NCBI GenBank assembly: GCA_030620095.1
Contig: JAUTXW010005216.1
Location: 1,008,501 to 1,072,500, forward strand
DNA: 64,000 nt
Reading direction: 5' to 3'
Source of the DNA: Kuschelorhynchus macadamiae
Lineage: Eukaryota; Arthropoda; Insecta; Coleoptera; Curculionidae
Each line of letters begins with the position of its first letter. Position 1 is the first letter of the stretch. The notes under the pieces were generated by a model. That model did no database searches, had not been told where the DNA came from, and worked only from the letters and a program-made list of their open reading frames with translations. Both the position numbers and the translations under genes were made by a program. Positions 34,601 through 41,119 of this stretch are shown piece after piece.

Positions 34601-37600
34601 ACACGTTTTGATACACATGAAAATATATTTATAGTAGATAACTTTTTTGTAAATGCTAACTCTGGTTCACATTCTTGATCGCTTTCTGTCATAAGAAACC
34701 AACAATAATTCTCCGTCATTGCTGGATCCCATCTGCCTTGGTATAGCGTTGGCCCCATTATTACTATAGCTTTGTGGAATCTTGCTCCTTGCTCGTCACT
34801 ATCTGCACCGAAACTTTCAGGAAAAAACTTTAAATGGGAGTGCAAGAAGTGCATTTTAAGAGACATGCGACATTCCATTTTGCAGTAGTGTTCAAGTAGT
34901 CCTACAAGTTTTCATAGTTTTCTGCTTTTTTGTTTCCTAGAAACTCAGAAAAAATTATTTTAAAAGAGCTCCACTCAACTAAGTCAACATCACTTAGTTT
35001 TTAATCAAACTTTTTCATCCCTTAGCATTTTTCTAATTTGTGGTCCAACAAATTTCTTAAGTTTAGCATCAGTTAGATTAGGAAAAATTCGCTTAAGGGA
35101 TTTAAGCGCGTCCCCTTCTTTATCCTATGCTTTTATGAAATGTTTAATTCTGTGTTGCCCTACTGTCCCAAAGACAAATGAAACAACAATACTTGGCAAA
35201 TCCACCCTGAAGCCCTATAGTAACATTTCTATGACTTTTAGGTCACCACATAATATCTGCCACTTATACGTATCATAGCTAATTGCACTTAGAATTAGTG
35301 ACATACTTTCTTATGTCTCCTTTATGTTAACTGCATGCGCCATTTTTTCCATAACACTATTTAGATTAAAACATACACACTTTTTCTTCTGCATAGTAGA
35401 AAACGAGGATAGCTCCTGGCTCCTACTTACGGTTCCTAAATATTGTAGCTTTGGTTCCAGTGGCTAGTAAATTCCATTGTTGTAACTTTGAACCTACTAG
35501 TTTAGCATGCTCTTTGGACAAGTGGAGTTCCCGGACTAGATCATTTAATTCGGCTTGTTCCATTAAATGGGCTGCTTTTTCTTCACTTTCGGGAAAATAA
35601 GAACTGTCCTATTCTGATACAGTATCGAGTTCTGCCTTATCAGTATACATTTCTAAATCTTCATCCCAATTTGCCGGGGGCGCTGGAATCCGAATTTAAT
35701 TTTTTTTTAACTCCAACAAATATTATTTTTTAAAATAATATGATTAAAATACTTAATTTTTGCTGAAAAAATCGTAACTCAAGTTAGGAAGTTTTTACCA
35801 TAATTTTCGCATTTAGTGTTAAAGTTGCTTTTATTTGTTTTTCATAACTTTATTTATATACCCTATAAAAATAAATTATGTCCTTTATTATTTTCGAGGA
35901 AATATAATTTTACTGAATATTTAAACATTTTTATTTTGCCGTATAGGATTTGCACTTAAATTTTACCAGTCTATTCCAGCCCCTTATAACCATTTTTGAC
36001 CAAAATTTGAAGAATATCAATCAGTAGTTTTTGGGCTTTGTCGCGTAGAAACACACCGACAGACTGACGAAAATGGGAGAACTTGTTTAGGGTCCAGGGA
36101 CCCAGAACAATGGTGGAACTACAAGTCAAGAAACAATGTATTTACCGCTAACAAAAAGCAGCCAGAACCGGCAAAATATTTTATGAAAAAAATGTCATCT
36201 GTGCATTAGGCGAACTTTGAGAACTCCACATTCAATGGCAAAAAAATATCTTTAAATTATAGTTTCAATTTTCTAAGTTATTCTGTATTACAATTATGTA
36301 GCTGAAATTGGTACTATTTTCAAATGAATTTCTAACGCCCTCTTTTACTTCCCTCGTAAAAGGGAAGTATTGAAATCGTGAAAAAATCACTCTCCGAGAT
36401 TTTTTCAGATCTTCACATTTCAAGATCCCTAGATGACGAAAAATATGTTTTCTCAGTTTCGTCGGTCTGTTTGTTTGTTCGCGGCGGCGTAGCTAAAAAA
36501 CTACTTATCCGATTGACTTCAAATTTTGGTCAAACATTAAGGGTGATATGGGGGATGACCTGAAACAAAATGGCGGCCTAGTGAAATGTTAAAAAAATTA
36601 TTATTAAAAAACTATGTATCCAATTTATCTCAAATTTTTCACAAAAATCAAGTATTCTGTAGGAATCAACTCAAAAAATTTTGGTACGAATCCAAGATGG
36701 CGAAACGAAACAGCGGCTTGATAAAATAATTAAAAATTCGGCCTGAGAAACCTACACAATGGACTGTTTTCAAAATGTGTGCCATGACTAATTTTAGCAT
36801 ACAGATGAACTAGTAAAAAAGTGGTACAATGGGGATAACCTGGTAATATTTTGGTAAAAATCCAATATGTCGGAACAAAATGTCGGCCTAGTGAAACATT
36901 AAAAAATTTATTAGTACAAAAACTAATTATCCAAGTTCCTCTGATTTTGCACAAAAATCAAATGTTACATAGGAATGAACTGGTAACATTTTGGCATATA
37001 CATAAAATAGCAAAACAAAATGGCAGCATAATAAAATATTTCAGAAATCGGTCTGAAAAAAAAACTACTCATTAGAATAATTTCCGAGTTTGTGCATCTG
37101 TGATATAGAGATAAAGTGGTAAAGTTGTGGTACGAATTCATGATGGCAGAACGGAACAAAACGACGGCCAAATATTTTTTTTTAAATCAACGTAAATAAA
37201 ATCTCAGAAACTGGTATGAATTCAACATGAATTATTGAATTTATTTTAAATGTAGAAACTGGTAAAATATTGGTAGGAATCCAATATACTGGAACAAAAT
37301 GGCACTCGATACATATGTTTGAAAAGATAGTATATGTGTGGTACTAAATGACTATGTACTGAACTAAAATGGATTACACTTCACTATTCCTAATAAAATG
37401 AAAGTTCCGGTTAAAGATAATTTACCGATTTTTTTTTATTAAAGGTTGCGATCTTAAGTCGTCAATTTTTCTTTTTCTTGGTTTTTTAATACAGATATGT
37501 GCTTGAGCACCAAAGAAGAGACGGTACGTAAACCTTATGAAACTAAGCAAACATAAAATACCATATTGATTACATTAAATTAGATATTTATATATTAATA

Positions 37601-38608
37601 TTGAAGAAATGGTGTACTGGTGATCTTGATAATCTCCAGCCAAGGTGGCTTACAAATGAATTAAAGAAATCAATCTGAATTCATCGTCCTCGTCCACTGT
37701 ATGAATGAATGCCTTCGAACGCAGAGTGTTGAACAATGGATATTGATCACTTGATCACTACACTATGTGTCAAACCACCATACATCCAACTTTCGAAGAT
37801 TTTCGACACATAAGTCCGATCAAGTATTTACCAAAATACCAGGAAAAGTTATGTATGATCGGTGCAATTTAGCTGCTGTTAAATCACATTAAATCCACAA
37901 AAAATTGCTGTCCTAACTTTTACTTTTCCTTAAGCCCTTCAAATAAAATAGATGAAATGCGGTCAAGACTCAAATAGGTTAATTCTACACTAACAAATGA
38001 TGACAATTCTTATTAATGCTTGCCACAAGATATGAGGTTATTCAAAAACCACACGTTTTCTTAATTCCACACACGTGTACATTTGATTTAACATTCCTTC
38101 ACTAGCACTAAAAACTGACCACAGCATAGAATCATCATGCGGATCTGCGGAAATATATATTTGAAATGCCAATAAAAATAGTGAGATCATGTGTTTTATC
38201 AATTTTGAGCACCCCAGGCAATTTTCAAAACCTGGCGTTTATACTTTTCGCAACTCTATCCTTGAACCGTTTGGTTTGATACTGTTTTTAAAATATCGTA
38301 AATATTTCTTTTTTCAGAATTTGAGGCAATACATTGAAAAGATAGCTGCTTTTCTGGGGAAATCTTATACAAGTCAAGAAATAAATGTGCTTGAAAATCA
38401 TTTGCAATTTGCAAACTTTAGGAACAACAAGTCTGTTAACTACGATACGATGGAAAGCCTAGGAATTGCATTGAAAAGTGAAGAAGGGTTCGTCAGAAAG
38501 GGAAAGAATGGCGGATGGAGGGATTATTTTGACCAAGAAATGGAGAAACAAGCTAACCAGTGGATAGAAGAAAATTTAAAAGACACAGATTTAAGATTTC
38601 CTATTTGA
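13088..38608 (+). CDS. Cytosolic sulfotransferase, seven coding exons, 367 aa
   Basis: Joining the seven exons gives one uninterrupted reading frame from ATG 13088 to TGA 38606-38608. The enzyme transfers sulfonate from PAPS to a hydroxyl or amine on a small molecule, in the cytosol. Visible family motifs are the 5'-phosphosulfate loop TFPRSGTTW (residues 93-101), the catalytic histidine in KTHLPF (His181), the 3'-phosphate site VIYVARNPKDVAVSFYHLNR (198-217, with Arg203 and Ser211), and the C-terminal VRKGKNGGWRDYF (330-342). The last is a variant of the usual RKGxxGDWKNxF, with Gly-Gly-Trp-Arg in place of Gly-Asp-Trp-Lys. There is no signal peptide or membrane helix, so it is not a Golgi carbohydrate sulfotransferase. 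An N-terminal extension of about 30 residues precedes the FPYQISNVDPELN block. All junctions are GT-AG with phases 1,1,2,0,1,0. Substrate cannot be deduced. The gene spans 25.5 kb because introns 1, 2, 4 and 6 are filled with transposons. Confidence 0.93.
13660..13925 (+). repeat. Diverged tandem duplication in the hAT 5' region
   Basis: The phrase GAGGTGTA...TTTTTT.TTGGTAAG, then TTATTAGTATT, then TCGTTAGGTGG occurs at 13662-13743 and again at 13834-13922, a spacing of about 175 bp. This untranslated leader duplication could hold promoter or transposase-binding repeats. Confidence 0.6.
13970..16341 (+). pseudogene. hAT transposase (TTF zinc finger, DUF4371, hATC), one frameshift
   Basis: The frame runs from ATG 13970 (MDIRKFLTK) to a stop at 16339-16341, about 790 residues, broken only by one frameshift near 14765. 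There the frame ending in EDLRLEWKAEAKY should switch into VESGGEVLEQHLNTC. Domains in order: a serine-rich N terminus; a TTF-type zinc finger (GALCKYCVVFKP, then HECAKLHEKSEWH); a DUF4371-like helical part (CGMHDIALRGKESHDGNFEDL); the catalytic region with LLADETADIDG and LVGLGFDGCSTMAGK and HCASHQQNL; and the C-terminal dimerisation domain (TCSIERSFSTLRRVKTWLRS, MGENRLAGLCLLSVHR). The protein would cut at the CAGGGGCGCC ends. A single indel could even be an assembly error, so the source may be recently active. Confidence 0.9.
16477..17269. other. Intron sequence with one end of a BED-type hAT
   Basis: From 16477 to 16970 nothing is supported. At 16972 TAGGGATGCCACGAATATT begins a stretch with several copies of a CGGATATTCGG-like motif (to about 17100). 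This is the appearance of a BED/ZBED-type hAT end with subterminal repeats (compare TAGGGATGGCC at 45457). No matching right end was found before the mariner at 17270. Confidence 0.4.
17270..18044 (+). repeat. Left inverted arm of the 17.3-kb mariner
   Basis: Near-perfect reverse complement of 19131-19904. It contains a copy of the transposase start (MEGNYSKEENL, ATG at 17874) ending at LLAYG, where the arms diverge at GGGT (18041-18044). It differs from the functional copy by few changes, for example Lys for Asn at residue 7. An identical 79-codon open frame (17419-17658, and 19517-19756 in the other arm) is part of the duplication and is probably not a gene. Confidence 0.9.
18185..19302 (-). 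CDS. Mariner-type transposase (DUF4817-like HTH, DD41D), 353 aa, one intron
   Basis: Two exons, 19302-18699 and 18642-18185, join across a 56-nt GT-AG intron (18698-18643; donor GTAATT, acceptor TTGTATTTTAG) to give 353 residues without stops. The N terminus (residues 1-57) is the helix-turn-helix block LYFKANRNTQAAARSYEEQF; a second helix-turn-helix follows around residues 75-110. Catalytic residues are Asp157 (WTDEIRF), Asp249 (FQQDGCPAH) and Asp291 (WPARSPDITPPDFYLWG). There are 41 residues between the last two, so a DD41D enzyme. The protein cuts and pastes the element at TA. I chose ATG 19302; an upstream in-frame ATG (19368) also exists in both arms. All key residues are present, so the gene may still be functional. 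The element lies antisense in sulfotransferase intron 1. Confidence 0.88.
19131..19904 (-). repeat. Right inverted arm of the 17.3-kb mariner
   Basis: Reverse complement of 17270-18044. It carries the promoter side and first codons of the functional transposase. Confidence 0.9.
19920..20960 (+). pseudogene. LINE (jockey-like) fragment: linker and reverse transcriptase
   Basis: Plus-strand frames show the end of an endonuclease/linker region (NNMISTLNKHAPLSKKKM; KKWWTRDIGEQLDIRERLYRKA-like at about 20046-20110). Reverse transcriptase motifs follow: FLDFRRAFETIDRKLLLAKL and YGFGAKVMNWF (20490-20590), a GVPQGTVLGP-like stretch (about 20660-20700), YINDVV, and FADDTFIF at 20752-20777. Several frameshifts and stops break it, and both ends are missing. 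It is a dead retrocopy next to the right end of the mariner. Confidence 0.75.
20961..22327 (-). pseudogene. Decayed hAT element (ZMYM/DUF4371-like), right end preserved
   Basis: The right terminus, read inward, is CAGTGGCGGCTATTTAGG (22327 leftward), sharing CAGTGGCGGCT with the hAT at 7380. Minus-strand frames at 21660-21330 give LLALFTS-like finger remnants. Then come KHEDSAEHLK and ELVLKTFVKNQSTIADTLKE with NRLFICLVIDAVLYLAKQE, the linker and DUF4371-like part of the family. The left end and catalytic core are not recognisable. A sequence starting CAGTGGTGTCATCC at 21112 is not its partner, because the flanking octamers differ. Confidence 0.55.
22331..22564 (-). pseudogene. ZBED-type hAT transposase fragment
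   Basis: The minus reading has TIDLWTSNVSYQSYISLTAH and WLNKDFEQKHLVIGIRLFE. These are the start of the catalytic region of BED-finger hAT transposases (T-D-x-W-T-S, then a shared beta strand). The fragment is cut on one side by the hAT ending at 22327 and on the other by a TA repeat. Confidence 0.65.
22616..22672. repeat. (TA)n microsatellite just upstream of exon 2
   Basis: About 57 bases of TA ending 19 bases before the sulfotransferase exon 2 (22692), so the microsatellite lies in the branch-point region of that 3' splice site. Confidence 0.95.
22692..22826 (+). CDS. Sulfotransferase coding exon 2
   Basis: Residues 53-97 plus the first base of Gly98: GERTGFVQVGPKKWFFPSGF through TFPRS, the first half of the PAPS-binding loop. 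Acceptor TTTGTTTTAG, donor GTAAGT, both strong. Phase 1 at both ends. Confidence 0.95.
23269..23580 (-). pseudogene. BED zinc-finger start of a hAT transposase (frameshifted)
   Basis: On the minus strand NICNLCGMN, then RAGGGTTKLRNHILRKHP in the next frame, spells the C-x2-C...H-x4-H BED finger with the usual GGTTxLRNHLxRKHP loop. After a second frameshift an acidic stretch follows (KNTKPDADLSLLPTLAKTST), as in ZBED-type transposases. The catalytic part is absent. Confidence 0.65.
24683..25661. mobile_element. 979-bp foldback MITE of Tc1/mariner type
   Basis: The whole element is a near-palindrome centred near 25130. The left half from 24715 (CGCGATTTAGCCATACTTGC) is matched by the right half back from 25605 (GCAAGTATAGCTAAATCGCG). 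The pairing continues through GTAACTTGTAGA/CTACAAGTTAC and AGTTTTATCATTTTTATAAA at the centre. The outer ends contain CCCAAAAGGTCC and CCCAAAAGATCC after a GTGT, and TA flanks both sides (24681-24682 and 25662-25663). There is no coding sequence. Confidence 0.8.
26410..26509 (+). CDS. Sulfotransferase coding exon 3
   Basis: Residues 98-130 and two bases of Glu131: GTTWTQEMVWLLCNDLNYQK then AAEIPLTERFPFL. It completes the TFPRSGTTW loop. Acceptor CTTTTAG, donor GTAAGC. The following intron is only 82 nt. Confidence 0.95.
26592..26790 (+). CDS. Sulfotransferase coding exon 4
   Basis: Residues 131-197, from FSCFFHKETK to LTEAGCK, with the catalytic histidine in RFIKTHLPFSLLPPNL. Acceptor CTGTTTAG, donor GTAAAT, ending in phase 0. 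Confidence 0.95.
26791..28494 (+). other. Sulfotransferase intron 4 (1.7 kb) with LINE insertion
   Basis: The first 450 bp after the donor are unassigned. A C-run of about 14 lies at 27327-27340. The rest is a decayed LINE (27283-28385), and the intron ends with TTTTATTTCGTATTATATTTTAG. Confidence 0.8.
27283..28385 (+). pseudogene. LINE fragment (endonuclease end to early reverse transcriptase)
   Basis: The plus reading gives SLMDHIITNLEDNINVQLIP and SPLSDQV (end of the endonuclease domain), a long decayed linker, then SRKASGHDNI. From about 28200 comes NPNNYRPISVLPGLEKVMSN and KLSNYLETKNLLFSE with YGFRKIRDTETAV, reverse transcriptase block 1-2. It is interrupted by stops and truncated before the YADD box. 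It is a jockey-like type by motif spacing. Confidence 0.7.
28495..28621 (+). CDS. Sulfotransferase coding exon 5
   Basis: Residues 198-239 plus one base of Gln240: VIYVARNPKDVAVSFYHLNR, the PAPS 3'-phosphate-binding segment, then GYFGDFAKYWSYFQHNL. Donor GTATGT; the next intron is 52 nt. Confidence 0.95.
28674..28768 (+). CDS. Sulfotransferase coding exon 6
   Basis: Residues 240-271: PWTPYWEHIKEGWQMRNENN then VLFIFYENMNK, the family's W-x-H-x-x-x-x-W and YE-x-M strand. Acceptor TGTTTTAG, donor GTAGTG, phase 0 end. Confidence 0.95.
28891..29141. mobile_element. MITE-like segment, TIR TAGTGGCGTATTTAG
   Basis: TAGTGGCGTATTTAG at 28891 is answered by CTAAATACGCCATTA ending at 29140. A G-rich stretch (about 28918-28929) near the left end is matched by another (29102-29113) near the right. 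The repeats resemble hAT ends, but flanking octamers do not match, so the target duplication is lost or the limits are slightly off. Confidence 0.45.
29720..31824 (+). pseudogene. pogo-like transposase (CENP-B HTH, DDE), broken
   Basis: The reading starts MPRNYVKKT (ATG 29720) with a helix-turn-helix and CENP-B-type half (LVKRAEYGYPCDKNEFQNLV, then WYYDYLKRHPRLSVKK), with several frame breaks before 30110. The catalytic domain has VFNADESGFPSDP (first Asp) and ALLIFDGHASYMSV (second Asp). SHLTDKLQPLDNCVFGPV carries the third Asp, 30-odd residues on, typical of pogo. One frameshift lies near 30440. The plus frame 30448-31431 is 327 codons long and ends in a charged tail of about 190 residues. 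A further frame shift leads to a C-terminal block (IEDIESSDIKVVGLKSID) ending at 31822-31824. It is not a functional gene as it stands. Confidence 0.82.
32087..32926 (-). mobile_element. 5'-truncated LINE inserted in the pogo element
   Basis: The insertion is bounded by the 15-bp duplication GTTTATTATAGATAA (32072-32086 and 32927-32941), a normal LINE target-site duplication. The 3' end lies at the left, ending in a short TAC/TAG-type triplet tail (32087-32100). Only the RNase H end of the polyprotein is included. Because the pogo sequence continues on both sides, the LINE is the younger insertion. Confidence 0.88.
32180..32926 (-). pseudogene. LINE RNase H domain and C terminus
   Basis: The open minus frame reads SEIRIHSDSQAALKAISKPR and VVILKWVPGHSGVEGNEKAD with EFARNGS. 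These contain the SDSQAAL and WVPGHSGVEGNEKAD motifs of retrotransposon RNase H. A cysteine-histidine C-terminal block (CPNRGTAEEDPYHLVGTCEK) and a stop at 32180 follow. It resembles I/R1-type LINEs, which carry RNase H. It removes RNA from the cDNA hybrid in complete elements. Truncation at the 5' side makes it inert. Confidence 0.85.
33347..33646. other. Intron sequence, nothing recognised
   Basis: AT-rich, no open frame or repeat end that I can support. Confidence 0.5.
34582..35700 (-). pseudogene. Decayed ORF of an arthropod-wide transposon protein family
   Basis: The minus-strand reading starts near 35700 (PAPPANWDEDLEMYTDKAEL, then LVRELHLSKEHAKLVGSKLQ). It passes through many stops and ends with an intact 98-codon block with CRMSLKMHFLHSHLKFFPES and DEQGARFHKAI and YQGRWDPAMTENYCWFL. 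I recognise this block as one that recurs in many copies in arthropod genomes, usually annotated as hypothetical. I cannot name its enzyme class from sequence alone. Its position between inverted arms suggests it is the element's own protein. Confidence 0.55.
36560..37180. repeat. Imperfect 140-170 bp tandem repeats in the right arm
   Basis: Five spaced copies of a GGCGGCCTAGTGAAA-like core, each followed by an AAAA/TTAAAAAA stretch and a CAAAAATCAAATGTT-like or GAATCAACT-like block. Spacings are about 139, 169, 140 and 142 bp. Matching copies in opposite orientation lie at about 34107, 34218 and 34366 in the left arm. Confidence 0.6.
37486..38317 (+). other. End of sulfotransferase intron 6, no element recognised
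   Basis: No coding frame or repeat can be supported. It ends with the acceptor CTTTTTTCAG for the last exon. Confidence 0.6.
38318..38608 (+). CDS. Sulfotransferase coding exon 7 (terminal)
   Basis: Residues 272-367 and the stop: NLRQYIEKIAAFLGKSYTSQ, FANFRNNKSVNYDTMESLGI, the PAPS 3'-phosphate motif VRKGKNGGWRDYF, and an end in LKDTDLRFPI. The preceding acceptor TTTCTTTTTTCAG is strong. Confidence 0.95.
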   Translation, partial: NLRQYIEKIAAFLGKSYTSQEINVLENHLQFANFRNNKSVNYDTMESLGIALKSEEGFVRKGKNGGWRDYFDQEMEKQANQWIEENLKDTDLRFPI

Positions 38609-39271
38609 GGAAACTATTGAATTGTGTAGGTGTAAATTCTAACGCCAGGAACATTACAATACAAACATTTCGCTTTAAAAGTTTATTCATAAAATATCCT
38701 ATATAAGATGTATTTCATTTCGTCAGGGACTTCTTGATGTCTTCTCCTTTTATATTTAGGTTTTACATGTACCTGCTAAGTCACTGTTTCAAAATAAAAT
38801 GTAGCTAGTAATAGTTTATCAAAGTATGATATAACGGAATTGTTAAACTGTTAATTATTTGACATAAAAGTGTTGAAAATGAGAAACGTAGTTAGGTGGA
38901 AAATATCAATATTGTATTCTAAAAGTACAAACAGCTTTACGTTTACTTTATAACCAGTTATATTTATATAAAATTTCGGAGCTTAACCAGGGATTACACC
39001 TATTAGTTGTAAATATTTTTCGTTATTTTTCCAGTTGACGACCGCCAATCATGTATTTGGCCAAAATTAAACCAAGGTTTTTCATGTAGTTTTATATATA
39101 CAGAGTGTTTCAAAAAAGCATAATAAACAGTTATTGACATTTTTAATGAAATACCCTGTATGAAAAATATCCATTACATGGTCATCTCTGATCATAAATA
39201 TTCTAGGTTTAATAACTAACAAATATGGTCGAACAAGTAGAAATAAATGTTTAACTTGAGCGCACTCTGTA
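38609..39271. other. 3' untranslated and intergenic sequence
   Basis: No further gene. A CAGAGTGTTTCAAAA sequence at about 39102 looks like a stray mariner-type end but has no partner that I could find. Confidence 0.5.
38793..38798 (+). promoter_or_regulatory. Polyadenylation signal AATAAA, sulfotransferase
   Basis: AATAAA 185 bp after the stop codon, the first canonical signal downstream on this strand, implying a short 3' untranslated region. Confidence 0.65.
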
Positions 39272-39735
39272 CAAGATATCCCATTTCGGCACTTTTGCGG
39301 GGTATCTCCCTTACAGAGGGTTGCAGTTTTCACGTCTCCTATTTTTTTGTGAAATTAAAGCAAAATTTTCATAGCTCGTTTGGCTTTTGAGATACAGGCC
39401 GTTTTTGAAAATGTTGCATTTTGTAGCTATCTGATAACTTATCAAAAAAGCGAAAACTGTCTCTCGTATGACTTTTTCCGTAGAATTTAGTGCCGCTTTC
39501 AGAATAAGTATGCGAGGTCAGTCCAAAAGTTATCGGATCCTACTTTATTTTTTAAATGAGACACTCTGTATATTATTTTTTATATTTATTAGGATTAGGA
39601 TTAATGTATGCAGTTGTTTCGAAAAACAAGACCAAAATTCGAGATTTTCCAAAATTTTCTTTTGTATCCGACTAGCAGGTAGTAGGCTATGGCTAATTTG
39701 TTTGGAACAAAAAACAAATGTCAAATATTTTGCGG

Positions 39736-40800
39736 TTTTGTCAGTTTTTGATTATTGATGAAATATTTTTGTTGTTTTGGTGTTTCTATTTAACTATATA
39801 CTATATTTAATTTACTCTTTTTACTTTTTACAATAATGGCAGTCTACGAAAATTAAGAAAAGTATGATATGTTGGTCTTGTTTTATACGATCTAATGAAA
39901 ATCATCAAGAAGCTTCGGAATTATATTTACAACGGTAACGTATTTTGAGCGCTATGGTTAGGATAATATCTTAGGAGTCCTTTTTGTTCAATTAGATGGC
40001 AAGGCAACCTTTTTGAGACTTATTTACCCGCCTTAAATTAAATTTAGTAAAGCACGGATCATTTATTTAGCACCATCCTAAAGCACGCATCAAACAAGAT
40101 AGAGGGATAAATAAATGTATTGGGTTATGTAGAAGCGACGCCTTCGTCTTCTTGTCAATAAACATACGAAGCAACTGGTGTATCCAAGTCTGATGTTCAA
40201 AGAATTTTGCAAAAATATAAGTATCACCCATATAAATTCCACATAGTTCAACATTTACACTCCGGCAATGCCGAGCGCCGAATGTTGTTTTGATAATGCT
40301 ATTTACAACTATTTTGTCAGTTTTTGATTATTTATAAAATATTTTGGTTGTTTTGCGTTTCTATACTATATACTATATTTAATTTACCTTTTTACAATAA
40401 TGGCGAAAATTATGATGTTTTTTTTACATACAATCTAATGAAAATCCTCAAGAAGCTTGGGAATTATATTCACAAAGGTAACGTATTTTGAGCATTATAG
40501 TTAGAATTATATCTTAGGAGTCATTTTTGTTCATATTAGATATCCAGAGAGAAGACAACCTTTCCGAGACATATTTTCCCGTGTTAAATCAAATTTAGTA
40601 GAGCACGGGTCATTTATCCAGCCTCGTCCTAAAGCATACATTAAACAAGATAGAGAGAGAAAAGAAATAAACCTATTGCGACGCCTTCATCTTCTTGCCA
40701 GCAAACAGAGGAAGCAATTGGTGTATCTAAGTCTGATGCTCAAAGAATTTTGCAAAAATATAAGTATCACCCGTATAAATTCCACATTTACACCCCGGCG
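39736..40800 (+). repeat. About 0.5-kb direct duplication inside the mariner
   Basis: The block 39736-40290 is repeated at 40316-40800. Shared phrases include GTCAGTTTTTGATTATT, ACAATAATGGC, ATCTAATGAAAATC(A/C)TCAAGAAGC and AAATATAAGTATCACCC. Both copies include the N-terminal coding part ending at PYKFHI, so the promoter and start region of the transposase is doubled. Confidence 0.8.
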
Positions 40801-41119
40801 ATGCCGATGTTGTTTTGCCAATGGTATATACAACAAATCCATAGCGATGAATCTTTTGGCAGACTCGTTATCTGGTCCCATGAATCTCATTTTTCAAGTG
40901 CGGGAATTTTCAATTGCCATAATACAAAAAACTGCTCAGCAGAAAATCACCATTTCATTTTTGAGAGGGCACAACAAGGACGTTTTGGGGTTGATTTTTG
41001 GAAGACGCATAGTCTATAGAATTTTTGAAGAACTCGTAGCGTGTCGATACGTCATAGCGTGAGGAAGTTATACCACAACTGATGGAAAATACTGTATTAG
41101 CACTTTATAATGCCGTTTA

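Larger units (their letters stand above)
33647..37485 (-). mobile_element. Large DNA transposon with about 1-kb repeat-filled inverted arms
   Basis: The left arm from 33647 (CCAAGAAAAA, then GGAATAGTGAAGTGT at about 33716) is the reverse complement of the right arm ending near 37485 (ACACTTCACTATTCC at about 37376). Both arms contain repeated blocks of AACAAAATGGCGGCC-type sequence. In the right arm they occur near 36572, 36711, 36880, 37020 and 37162. Both arms also carry CTTCCCTCGTAAA/TTTACGAGGGAAG toward the centre (34560 and 36350). The middle holds a decayed minus-strand ORF. The superfamily is not identified and no target duplication was seen. Confidence 0.6.

Noticed and set aside
36560..37180. 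Tandem repeats as a CRISPR array
   Set aside because: Units are long, imperfect, lack short identical repeats with unique spacers, and the DNA is eukaryotic.
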